Source of the DNA: Lactobacillus sp. ESL0684
Lineage (GTDB): Bacteria; Bacillota; Bacilli; Lactobacillales; Lactobacillaceae
Length of the DNA stretch: 64,000 nucleotides
NCBI RefSeq assembly: GCF_029392675.1
Contig: NZ_CP113941.1
Span: forward strand, 1,104,001 to 1,168,000
Direction of reading: 5' to 3'
In this document: positions 1-7,743 of the stretch, piece by piece
Layout: every line of letters starts with the position of its first letter
How positions within the stretch are numbered: position 1 is the stretch's first letter
Notes under the pieces: generated by a model
Seen by the model: only the letters and a program-made list of their open reading frames with translations
The model's database searches: none
What the model was told of the DNA's origin: nothing
Made by a program: the position numbers and the translations under genes

Positions 1-34
1 CTTCAAATTCTTGTGCTAAGTCATCTGGTGTCAC
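1..34 (-). CDS. Baseplate J-like protein (XkdT type), first 11 codons only
   Basis: A GTG start at 34 follows a GAGGTG ribosome site and overlaps the stop of the DUF2634 gene. Only the first 11 residues (MTPDDLAQEFE) lie in the window, too few to identify the protein directly. The call rests on gene order: in PBSX-type tails the DUF2634 (XkdS) gene is followed by the baseplate J gene xkdT. Confidence 0.5.
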   Translation of the reverse strand, partial: MTPDDLAQEFE

Positions 35-473
35 CTAGCTTCACCTCACTTTCTATTGGCACTTTGCCATATATTGTTGTGCAAGTACCTTTTACAAACA
101 GTGTCGTACTATCTTGCTGCTGAATAGAATCAATAACCAAATCAGTGACTCGGTCATCGTCAAGTAGTGCTTCTTCTAGCATGCGCTGTATTTCAACGCG
201 AGCATAAGAAAACGACTTGCCAAATAAATCTGGTAAGTCGTTGCCGTATTGGTCACTATAAATTGGATAAACAAAGCGCTCAGTGCGCAATATCTTATCG
301 ACTGCCTGCACCATAGCTGGTAGTTCATCAAACTTGCTACGAATTCTTCCATTTTTAACTTGAAAAGTTAGTGTTGGTTCATCTTCTTCAAGTTCTTCAT
401 CGTCATCATCAACTGTATCCAAATCAGGATCGAAAGCTAAATCTTCATCAATGATTAAGTCATCATCGTCCAT
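21..473 (-). CDS. DUF2634 baseplate protein (XkdS-like)
   Basis: 150 aa. The N-terminus is very acidic (runs of Asp and Glu to about residue 35) and the rest resembles the gp25-like wedge proteins of contractile tails. The ATG at 473 is chosen because GAGGGGAG lies just upstream; an in-frame ATG at 491 has no such site. It lies in a string of overlapping tail genes between the XkdR-like protein and the start of the baseplate J gene. A baseplate wedge role is inferred from family and order. Confidence 0.75.
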   Translation of the reverse strand: MDDDDLIIDEDLAFDPDLDTVDDDDEELEEDEPTLTFQVKNGRIRSKFDELPAMVQAVDKILRTERFVYPIYSDQYGNDLPDLFGKSFSYARVEIQRMLEEALLDDDRVTDLVIDSIQQQDSTTLFVKGTCTTIYGKVPIESEVKLGDTR

Positions 474-487
474 TGACAGTACTCCCC

Positions 488-868
488 TCATTCCAGTTCT
501 AGTGGCTTCTTTGGTTCTCTTTCAAACAGATAGAACTGCTGACCGCCATCCATCCGAATCATCGTCACCTTATCATCTTTTTTAAGACTATTGTCTAGCT
601 CGTACTTTACTTTTTCAGTAATAGTCGGTCGATTGCCCGATTCTTTACCGATTTGGTCATCATGAGCATATACCTTAGTCTTACCATTTAGTACGATTTT
701 GCCGATATTTTTACCTAACACGATAAAATCGTCAGTTAAAATCATGTCATTAGCCAGTTGTACTTCTAATGGATCAACTGAGCTAACAGTACCATAGACA
801 ATATCGCTATATTCGCTGTCGCTGCCGCCACGCTCATGCATCATTCTCCAGAGTTGTTCGCCAGCCAT
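488..868 (-). CDS. DUF2577 tail protein (XkdR-like)
   Basis: About 126 aa starting at the ATG at 868, which is preceded by AAGGTGG and overlaps the end of the XkdQ-like gene. Small proteins of this family sit between XkdQ and XkdS in PBSX-type tails. The sequence has an SSVDPLEVQL stretch typical of a small beta-barrel baseplate protein. The precise role is unknown. Confidence 0.7.
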   Translation of the reverse strand: MAGEQLWRMMHERGGSDSEYSDIVYGTVSSVDPLEVQLANDMILTDDFIVLGKNIGKIVLNGKTKVYAHDDQIGKESGNRPTITEKVKYELDNSLKKDDKVTMIRMDGGQQFYLFEREPKKPLELE

Positions 869-1866
869 GAGGCCACCTTCAGTTCTAATTGACAAGTATA
901 GTCTGTGCCGAAATTATGCGTTGCTTTTAAAATGGCACAGTTCTTTATTGTTTTATATCCCTTAATCTTCACTTCAACACTATTACCAGCTACCAAATCC
1001 AAATTACCAATGCAATCAATCGTTAGCGACTTATTAGCTTTATTTTTTTGTTTAAGTGTGTTTTTGGCCTGCTTGACCATTTGAGCATGATTAGCCTTAT
1101 TCTTCTTATTTTCGGTAATTTGCAGCTTACCCCAGCGACTAACCGTACTACCCTTTTTAGTCACAGACTTAAAGCTAGTCTTCTTAGGATCGTCGCTTTT
1201 AGCAGTAGCCGACTTTGATTTCGATTTTTTCTCATTCTTTTGGATTATCTTAACTACGTTTGCTGTATTATCAATATCTTTGGAATAAGTAAAACCAGTC
1301 ATACCTGATTTATCACCAATAATAATTTTGAGTTTTTTCCTTGGCGCACGGTGTAATTCCAATTTAGAATAGTTAGCATAGATAAAATACATGTGATCTG
1401 TGGACTTAAGTGTCTTCTTAATTGCTGACTTGAGCATATCAAAATAGCTTTTGCCATCACATACTTCAGCAGCAACTTTATGCTTAGGCTTATCAACCAC
1501 CTTATGACTGATACCTGCTCGTTTGCAGACATTATTGAAACGATCTGCTATTGTACCTGATTTCCACACAATGCTGTCTTGGGTCTTCAGATACCGACTT
1601 TTATCATAAGCAGTAATACTGACAGCCTTTTCATGTGTAAGTTTTGCTTTAAAAACATAGCCGTAAAACACCTTTTTGTGATCCCAATAAAACTTTACGA
1701 TACTGCCAAGTGCTGGTAAATAAGTCTTGTCTTGGTAAACCAAATCAAAATCTAATTGGCCAGCTGAAAAATTGAGGTCAGTAATCCATTTTAAATTAGC
1801 TACGATATTCTTAACGTCATAGCCTTTCTTTTTATCTCGTGACCAAATTTGAAAAAATGTAATCAT
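841..1866 (-). CDS. Baseplate hub protein, XkdQ/YqbQ-like
   Basis: 341 aa. Length, position (between the XkdP-like and DUF2577 genes) and a central region rich in Lys, Ser and Thr (about residues 205-270) fit the XkdQ hub family, related to gpD/gp27 of contractile tails. The N-terminal half carries the hub-like beta sequence. It probably forms the hub that joins tube, spike and baseplate. Its start overlaps the upstream gene by four bases, which indicates translational coupling. Confidence 0.72.
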   Translation of the reverse strand: MITFFQIWSRDKKKGYDVKNIVANLKWITDLNFSAGQLDFDLVYQDKTYLPALGSIVKFYWDHKKVFYGYVFKAKLTHEKAVSITAYDKSRYLKTQDSIVWKSGTIADRFNNVCKRAGISHKVVDKPKHKVAAEVCDGKSYFDMLKSAIKKTLKSTDHMYFIYANYSKLELHRAPRKKLKIIIGDKSGMTGFTYSKDIDNTANVVKIIQKNEKKSKSKSATAKSDDPKKTSFKSVTKKGSTVSRWGKLQITENKKNKANHAQMVKQAKNTLKQKNKANKSLTIDCIGNLDLVAGNSVEVKIKGYKTIKNCAILKATHNFGTDYTCQLELKVASWLANNSGE

Positions 1867-2606
1867 GCCTTCTTCACTTCACTTTTCTTAACCCAGCCGC
1901 GTGCACCACCAGAAGTCAGTGACACATGGATTGGGTATTTATGCCCGTTGGCAATATTGGTTACCTTACGCTTAGCATTTTTCTCGTATAAGCCTTTACC
2001 ATGACCGTCAGAATCAGCATGCAATCGCCCATTGACAATTACTGTTGAGCCTATACCAATCTTTTTAGCAGGACTAGTACGCTTCTTTTTATGCGAAGAC
2101 TTTTTGCTTTTTTTCTTCTTTTTCTTTTTGACTTTGGTATAGCTGGCTTTACGATATTCTTTTAGCTCAAGCGTATAAGCATATTCGCCGTCATACCCAT
2201 CTTTAAAGCCTACTTCAAAACTGCCAATGGTCATTGTCTTACTAAGAGTAGTTGATGACACAACTAGCTGCAGATGACCCCGATCTTTTTCAATTTTCTT
2301 GAGCCACTTTATGTAATAGTCTGGCTCGTGAAAGTCGTCTGTTGTGACATAATGCTCCTCCTCTTTAGGAAAGGTACTTTCAATTTGTAAAGTGCTAAGT
2401 TTCAAAAAGCCTTGTTGATTAATTTCGCCTAGATTGACTACTGTCTGCGACTTATCATCAGATTCATACTTGACCATTAAATCAGCCGGATTAACCGGTA
2501 ATTCAATGGTTTTATTGTCTTTATAATTCGTTAAATAAATCGTAAATTGGTCTTCTTCTAATTCATCTTTAGCTTTCTTTTTCACTTTACTGCTAATACT
2601 AGTCAT
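1863..2606 (-). CDS. XkdP/YqbP-like tail protein with C-terminal SH3-like domain
   Basis: 247 aa. Residues 20-155 look like the XkdP core that connects tube and hub. A lysine/serine-rich linker (about 156-183) follows, then a C-terminal SH3-like domain (VIVNGRLHADSDGHGKGLY onward). Many relatives carry LysM at this position; here a wall-binding SH3-like domain takes its place. It lies directly downstream of the tape measure gene in transcription order, and its stop is coupled to XkdQ. A role in peptidoglycan contact is inferred. Confidence 0.7.
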   Translation of the reverse strand: MTSISSKVKKKAKDELEEDQFTIYLTNYKDNKTIELPVNPADLMVKYESDDKSQTVVNLGEINQQGFLKLSTLQIESTFPKEEEHYVTTDDFHEPDYYIKWLKKIEKDRGHLQLVVSSTTLSKTMTIGSFEVGFKDGYDGEYAYTLELKEYRKASYTKVKKKKKKKSKKSSHKKKRTSPAKKIGIGSTVIVNGRLHADSDGHGKGLYEKNAKRKVTNIANGHKYPIHVSLTSGGARGWVKKSEVKKA

Positions 2607-2618
2607 TAATACACCTCC

Positions 2619-5600
2619 TTAAAGTTTCCGATTATCAATCTCAACCATTTTATTTTCAATTGCAGCAAGTACATCTTCGGCTGTTTGTTCAGGGTTATGT
2701 GAGCCCGTAATTTGAATTGCACCTTTTTCAATCGTAAGCACACGGCTATTGTCACTGCTACTATTCTGGGTTGAAATATTCTGACTACGCGCAAGGCTAT
2801 CAGCTGTAATGGCACCTAAGCCTTTATAGTCGAGCCCAACTGAACCACTTGCACCACTATTAGCAGCGTTAATTAAGTTACCACCAGCAGTGGATACTAG
2901 ACCTACCGTGTCCATCATACCCATTGCCATACCTTGACCGATAAAACCACCAACCTCAGCAAAAAGCTTAGATGGCGAGTGAATTTTAGCTTTGGCTCGA
3001 GCAGCCCGGTTAGCTTGAGCAACTAATGCATCAGCTGCAGCTGCAACAGCACCAATTTGCGATCGCATACCTGCCGCTAGTCCCGCACCAATCATAGAAC
3101 CTGCGCTACGCATTGGACCTACACCAGTTCGAGCAATTGCTGCGGCACGACTTACTGCTTGCTGAACAGCAGCGCCCATTTTAGTACCACCAGCTCTTAC
3201 TGCTGCAACAGCCTGATTCATTCCCGATCTAATTGCAGACACTACGCCTGCCATCGATGGCTTACCAACTTTAGGTGCGGCTATCTTGGCCAATTTAGGC
3301 ATTTTAGGTGTAGGAATTGTTGGACGTGCTACTTTGACATGTAATGTCATAAGTTTTGGTCGCTTAGGTTGCGGTATGGTTGGTCTAGCTACTTTAACGT
3401 GTAATGGCTTGATTTTAGGTCGTTTTGGCTGTGGTATTTTAGGACGTGCTACTTTAACCTTTAGTGGCTTCACTTTAGAACTTTTTGGAGTTGGTACTTT
3501 AGGCGTTGCAACTTTCATTTTCATTGGCTTGGTACCAAATTTAGCCTGAGCTTTTTGCTGGGTTTCTGTTAGTGATGACGTATCTGCTTTAAATTTAGTT
3601 TTAACTGGTTTAGCACCAAATTTAGCCGCCATTCTTTGTTGCGTCTGATCAACTGATGAAGTGTCTGCTTTGACTTTCATCTTTGCTGGAACTTTCATTT
3701 TAGCAAGTGGGTTAGCGTCGAATTCATAACCAACTTTAACTTTTGCTTTACCTAGAGCCTGCTTATTACCAGCAATATTGTTCATGCTCATAACATTAGC
3801 ATTGCTTTGAGCAATATTTGGCGCTTTTATATTATCAATATTAGCTTTAGCATTTTTAGCCTTACTACTTATTTGGTCAAAAACACTATTAATGGTAGCA
3901 GTTGCACCGTTATTAAATACGTCTCCGATACCAGCAAAGGATCTCTTCATGTTGTCAACGTCAGATTGCACATCTTTCATGGCATTCTTGGCATTGCTAA
4001 AACTCCAATTCCGAGTAACTAAGTCTCTAATTGCTTGTAGTGCAACATTACAGCCATCAGCAAACATTCTTAACATCGAAATTATTCCAGCTATAGCATC
4101 TATAGCCATTGTAATAGCGTCAACCAATAATCCAAAAAGCTGAACAGCCTTCATAATAGCTCCAGCTACGCCACTTGCGATTATTTTACCGAGTCCAGAT
4201 AACATGTTACCGATTGGCGACAGCGCATTGCCTAGATTGCCTAATGCCTGCATAAATGGTGCAAAAATATTTCCAATATTATTAAAAATACCAGAAATGA
4301 AATTTCTAAAACCTAATAGATTATTTTGCCACGCATAAACCGCAGATATTATCACAACAGTGACGGCAGCAAGTGCTATTGCGATTGTACCAGCTATCGG
4401 TGCCATTGCTGCTGTTAGTGCTGTTCCCATAGTCTGCATACCTTCCAGCATCGCTTTTAAACCATTAAGAGCGCCGCTTATTGACATAATTGTATTAGCA
4501 ATTCCTCCAAGTACTTTAAATCCAATTAAAGCTGCAACAAGTGCCTTGATTGCACTAGCAACATTATTTATTTGACCCGAATCCATTTGACCAATTTTAC
4601 TTAGTCCAGCAACTACACCAGCAAGTACTAAGCCTTTGACGCCGCCTTTTAAGACAATAAAAGCTGCTCCTAATGCTTTTAGAGTACTTGGATCCATCTG
4701 TCCTATCGCTTGTGCAATTGCACTAATCGCATTAGCTGCACCTCTGACTGCACCACCAGCAAAACTGCCAAGCTGGGTAAAGAAATTGTTACCACCGCCT
4801 GCTGAAGCTTTGTTCATGACATTACCGATTGAATCTCCAAGTTCATGCAACATATCATTAACAGCCGATAAAGCTCCAGTTGACTTGAAGCCACTAAAAA
4901 CGTCAGTTGAAATTGATTTAACCTTAACGATGATTTGTGAAAATGCATCAGCGATTTTAGGACCAGATGCCTTTATTTTGTTTGTTAGTTGATTCAGAGT
5001 ATCGGTTAAACCAGCATCTACCAACGGCTTAAGTATGCCAGTTGCCAGCGCATTCTTTATACCGGTTTGTAAATTAGCAAAGCTTGTTTTTATTCCCTTT
5101 GTGGAATCAGCTGCAATTTGGGTAAGAGATTTTAATCCACCCCCTCCATGTTTATCTAAATCAATCAACTGATCTTCAAAACTTTTAACGGATATTTTTC
5201 CTTGAGATAGACCTTCTTTTAATGCTCCAGTAGTTATACTCATTTTTTTAGCTACGGCTTCAAGAGCTGGTCCCATATTGCTATTTATCATACTGTTCCA
5301 GGTTGTTCCATCAATTTTGCCATTAGCTAAAGATTGAGAGAGTTGTAACACAGCATTATTAACCATGGCTGAAGTTCCACCAAATCCTAGAATTCCGTCA
5401 TTCATTGCCTTAAATATTTGCGTCGATTTATCTAAATTACCAGTCGATGCTGCCAATAGCTGTGTATTGCGCAGTGCAGAATCAATAGGAGTAGGTAACC
5501 CATTAACAGCTTGATCTAAACTTGAAATAGCTGATTGGGTACTCTTAGCAGAAAAACCCATGTTCTGAAATGACCTGCTGGCATTGTCAATAGTATCTAA

Positions 5601-5855
5601 TCTATCAATTGCTCCAGCTAACGAACCGGTTATTGTTTGAATACCCTTATTAAGAGCGCCCCCTATAACAGTTCCACCAACCATTGACTTAAAAAAGCCA
5701 TTTGATTGCTTAGTTGCATTGCCAAAGGTATTGCCGCCTAGTGAACTTTTCAGCTTTTCAAAACCACCCATACTTTTCTGCAATCCACCAGACAATCGAT
5801 TCAGAGGACCACTAAAAGCGTCAACTATCTTTATCGTTGCCTCAATTGTACTCAT
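2619..5855 (-). CDS. Tail tape measure protein
   Basis: 1078 aa. The N-terminal segment (residues 1-330) carries a tape-measure domain. Several long hydrophobic stretches follow (about 390-620), and the C-terminus has alternating Ala-rich helices. Residues about 770-860 contain a Lys/Pro-rich tandem repeat of 20 aa. The protein sets tail length and probably enters the cell envelope during DNA injection. It starts after AAGGAGG at 5855. A terminator and the HigBA-like pair separate it from the tail chaperone gene, so it must rely on read-through or a promoter I did not identify. Confidence 0.9.
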   Translation of the reverse strand: MSTIEATIKIVDAFSGPLNRLSGGLQKSMGGFEKLKSSLGGNTFGNATKQSNGFFKSMVGGTVIGGALNKGIQTITGSLAGAIDRLDTIDNASRSFQNMGFSAKSTQSAISSLDQAVNGLPTPIDSALRNTQLLAASTGNLDKSTQIFKAMNDGILGFGGTSAMVNNAVLQLSQSLANGKIDGTTWNSMINSNMGPALEAVAKKMSITTGALKEGLSQGKISVKSFEDQLIDLDKHGGGGLKSLTQIAADSTKGIKTSFANLQTGIKNALATGILKPLVDAGLTDTLNQLTNKIKASGPKIADAFSQIIVKVKSISTDVFSGFKSTGALSAVNDMLHELGDSIGNVMNKASAGGGNNFFTQLGSFAGGAVRGAANAISAIAQAIGQMDPSTLKALGAAFIVLKGGVKGLVLAGVVAGLSKIGQMDSGQINNVASAIKALVAALIGFKVLGGIANTIMSISGALNGLKAMLEGMQTMGTALTAAMAPIAGTIAIALAAVTVVIISAVYAWQNNLLGFRNFISGIFNNIGNIFAPFMQALGNLGNALSPIGNMLSGLGKIIASGVAGAIMKAVQLFGLLVDAITMAIDAIAGIISMLRMFADGCNVALQAIRDLVTRNWSFSNAKNAMKDVQSDVDNMKRSFAGIGDVFNNGATATINSVFDQISSKAKNAKANIDNIKAPNIAQSNANVMSMNNIAGNKQALGKAKVKVGYEFDANPLAKMKVPAKMKVKADTSSVDQTQQRMAAKFGAKPVKTKFKADTSSLTETQQKAQAKFGTKPMKMKVATPKVPTPKSSKVKPLKVKVARPKIPQPKRPKIKPLHVKVARPTIPQPKRPKLMTLHVKVARPTIPTPKMPKLAKIAAPKVGKPSMAGVVSAIRSGMNQAVAAVRAGGTKMGAAVQQAVSRAAAIARTGVGPMRSAGSMIGAGLAAGMRSQIGAVAAAADALVAQANRAARAKAKIHSPSKLFAEVGGFIGQGMAMGMMDTVGLVSTAGGNLINAANSGASGSVGLDYKGLGAITADSLARSQNISTQNSSSDNSRVLTIEKGAIQITGSHNPEQTAEDVLAAIENKMVEIDNRKL
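3290..3540 (-). repeat. 60-bp tandem repeats inside the tape measure gene
   Basis: About four consecutive units of exactly 60 bp. Each encodes a variant of VARPTIPQPKRPKIKPLHVK. Units are imperfect: some read PQPKRPK, others PTPKMPK or PTPKSSK. No gaps break the frame. Such blocks can change copy number and therefore protein length. Confidence 0.8.
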
Positions 5856-5882
5856 TTCTTACCTCCTTCCTTTTTTAACAAC

Positions 5883-5906
5883 AAAAAAACGATCTTAATA
5901 GATCGT
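5883..5906 (-). terminator. Intrinsic terminator after the HigBA-like pair
   Basis: On the minus strand, ACGATCT and AGATCGT form a 7-bp stem with a TATTA-type loop, followed by seven T. It stands between the antitoxin stop (5938) and the tape measure ribosome site. Confidence 0.8.
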
Positions 5907-5937
5907 CTTTCTCACACAATATTTTTTATAATAGGGA

Positions 5938-6222
5938 TTAGGCAAAACTAATTTTAACCATTTTACCAAAGGCACTACCAATTTTTGACATGGTATCAAT
6001 ACTGGTATTAGCACCATTTTCAATTCTAGCAATAGTTGATTGCGGTACCCCTGCTTTGTCAGCTAATTCTTGCTGCGTCCAACCAAATTTATCACGTTCT
6101 TGACGAACAATAATCGCACTTTCTAACTTATTAGATTCAGCTTCATAAGCCTTTTTAAATTCAGGATTTTTTTCATACTTAGCAAAAATGTCATCTACAT
6201 CTATAACAGCGTCTTTTCTCAT
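5938..6222 (-). CDS. HigA-like XRE antitoxin
   Basis: 94 aa from the ATG at 6222, which follows a strong AGGAGG site; the longer upstream frame overlaps the toxin gene and lacks a site. Residues about 45-94 form a helix-turn-helix (WTQQELADKAGVPQSTIARI). The N-terminal half (FAKYEKNPEFKKAYEAES) is typical of antitoxins paired with Gp49/HigB toxins. It should neutralise the upstream toxin and repress the promoter at 6593. The pair lies inside the tail gene cluster, an unusual place. Confidence 0.85.
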   Translation of the reverse strand: MRKDAVIDVDDIFAKYEKNPEFKKAYEAESNKLESAIIVRQERDKFGWTQQELADKAGVPQSTIARIENGANTSIDTMSKIGSAFGKMVKISFA

Positions 6223-6223
6223 A

Positions 6224-6586
6224 CTACTTACCCTCCTTTTCATGCCAATACTCAGCTCTGATAACCTTGGCATGTTCAATCTCACGTTTAGGTGTCTTTT
6301 GCGTTTTTTTAGTAAACCCATGAGTTATCATATATTGATTATCCTCAACATGAAAATATACAGCCCTTTGAATATTAGAACTGACTTTAGAACGAATTTC
6401 ATACAAATTCTTGTCTAACTTTTTAACCCATTCTAACCGAATAGCAATTTCTAAGCCGTGACTTTGAATTTTATCAATTTGCGCAGCTAGCTTTCCCTTA
6501 TCCTTTTCAGACAGGCTAATAAAAAATTCTAAAAATTCATCATGTCCATTAGGACGAGTATAACTCTTAAATCTTGGCTTTTTCAT
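6224..6586 (-). CDS. HigB/Gp49-type toxin
   Basis: 120 aa, RelE-superfamily mRNA interferase of the phage-derived Gp49-like group. The conserved pattern includes GLEIAIRLEWVKKLDKNLYEIR and the late ITHGFTKKTQKTPKREIEHA segment. The toxin gene comes first and the antitoxin second, as in hig operons. The ATG coincides with the predicted transcription start, so the mRNA may be leaderless. Activity is inferred from the family. Confidence 0.85.
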   Translation of the reverse strand: MKKPRFKSYTRPNGHDEFLEFFISLSEKDKGKLAAQIDKIQSHGLEIAIRLEWVKKLDKNLYEIRSKVSSNIQRAVYFHVEDNQYMITHGFTKKTQKTPKREIEHAKVIRAEYWHEKEGK

Positions 6587-6592
6587 GAGTTA

Positions 6593-6601
6593 ATTATAGC
6601 A
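6593..6601 (-). promoter_or_regulatory. Extended -10 promoter of the HigBA-like pair
   Basis: TGCTATAAT on the minus strand, seven bases upstream of the toxin ATG. No good -35 is visible, as is usual for extended -10 promoters. Confidence 0.65.
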
Positions 6602-6640
6602 CATATTGATATTTTAGAGATATAAGTAATACTTGAAGCT

Positions 6641-7242
6641 TTATGCCTTGCTCTCCCGTTTCATGTTCTCAACATCTTCTTTTTCATGTTCTTGTCTAAT
6701 CTCGATTGATGCTTGAATTAGGATTTTTTCTCGATCACTCAATGAATCCCATTGCTTTGGTGTCCAGTGATACTCATTAAGCACATAATGGAATACCGCA
6801 AAATCACCAATCGAGTTTTCAATTAGTTTTTTGCTGTTTTCTTAACTTCCTCGGCATCTTCTTGTCCAATACCAGAAATCTTAATAACACGCTCGGACAA
6901 TTCGTTGTATTCGCCAATCGTCAGCATTCTTTGCAGCAGTTTGGCTGCATCTCCATCAACCACACCATAGCTCTTCATCAAATCGGCATTGTGTAAGTCA
7001 GGTGACGTAACACTTGCTTCAACGATTAGGTCAGTAAACTTGTTTTGATCAGTTTGTGCCTCATACTGGTGTGTTTTAGAATTTAAAACTTGTCTGGTTG
7101 CTTGATTACGCAGCTTAGTGACATCATCTGCTAATAGCGACTTGATTTTGAACGGTGATTTAAACCGTTTAAATTTAACATTTTCCTTTTTAATCGGGTT
7201 TTCAACATTTTCCATTAAAAAATCTTTTACTGTTTCAGTCAT
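6641..7242 (-). CDS. Tail assembly chaperone GT fusion made by -1 frameshift
   Basis: The chaperone frame (6823-7242) ends in ...KTAKN followed by TAA. The heptamer A AAA AAC (6826-6832) sits directly before that stop. A -1 slip there gives 61 further codons beginning LIENSIGDFAVFHYVLNEY and ending at 6641. Tail assembly chaperones of many phages use this G/GT arrangement, and the extension is read in full frame without a stop. The extension probably binds the tape measure protein. Frameshifting is inferred from the sequence, not measured. Confidence 0.82.
6823..7242 (-). CDS. Tail assembly chaperone, zero-frame product (XkdN-like)
   Basis: 139 aa. It lies right after the tail tube gene and ahead of the tape measure, as for XkdN. 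The composition (short, charged, helix-rich) is typical of gpG-like chaperones. It should coat the tape measure protein during tail assembly and is absent from the mature tail. The C-terminus holds the slippery site that produces the longer GT form. Confidence 0.83.
   Translation of the reverse strand: MTETVKDFLMENVENPIKKENVKFKRFKSPFKIKSLLADDVTKLRNQATRQVLNSKTHQYEAQTDQNKFTDLIVEASVTSPDLHNADLMKSYGVVDGDAAKLLQRMLTIGEYNELSERVIKISGIGQEDAEEVKKTAKN
6826..6832 (-). other. -1 ribosomal frameshift heptamer
   Basis: Minus strand A AAA AAC in the zero frame, followed at once by the TAA stop. It follows the X XXY YYZ rule exactly and joins the G and T frames of the tail chaperone. Confidence 0.82.
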
Positions 7243-7253
7243 TTCTATTCTCC

Positions 7254-7730
7254 TTAAGCTAAACTGCCATTAAACTCGTCGATTAAGTTAAATCCTTCAA
7301 ACGAGAAATCGGACTTAACTTCCATAACACCATCGTCTGCCTTGAAATCGGCGATTGGAATTTCATCAAGATTTACATTGGTTAGTTGGATTACTTGCTT
7401 ACCCCAATCGGTCGTCTTATCCTCAATCGCTAAAGTGATATCGAAATATAGATCACGACCATTCTCAATGTAAGGCATCGCTTGTTTAATCCAGTTTGAA
7501 TTAATCAAGTACCCACTTAAACTACCGGTTCCTTCGATTGAAGTAGTCTTTTTGCGCTTCCAGTGTGTGCCGAGTGTTTGGATGTCTTCCTTTTTCTTTT
7601 CGAGTTTGGCGGTAAACTCCTTACACTCAATCATCTTATAAACTTGACCGTTGATAGTTAAAGTTACTGTTGCTTCTTTAGTCGAAATGGCATTTCTACC
7701 ATTTAAAAAATCACTTGCTTCTAAAGCCAT
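7254..7730 (-). CDS. Tail tube protein (XkdM-like)
   Basis: 158 aa, the usual length for XkdM. It contains the family-like GTGSLSGYLINS segment and a late GVMEVKSDFSFEGF segment. It polymerises into the inner tube of the contractile tail. It sits directly after the sheath gene in transcription order. Confidence 0.85.
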   Translation of the reverse strand: MALEASDFLNGRNAISTKEATVTLTINGQVYKMIECKEFTAKLEKKKEDIQTLGTHWKRKKTTSIEGTGSLSGYLINSNWIKQAMPYIENGRDLYFDITLAIEDKTTDWGKQVIQLTNVNLDEIPIADFKADDGVMEVKSDFSFEGFNLIDEFNGSLA

Positions 7731-7743
7731 TTATTTTCCTCCT

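Noticed and set aside
3159-4992. Several plus-strand frames opposite the tape measure gene
   Set aside because: Shadows of a long Ala/Lys-rich gene; no ribosome sites and no recognisable proteins.
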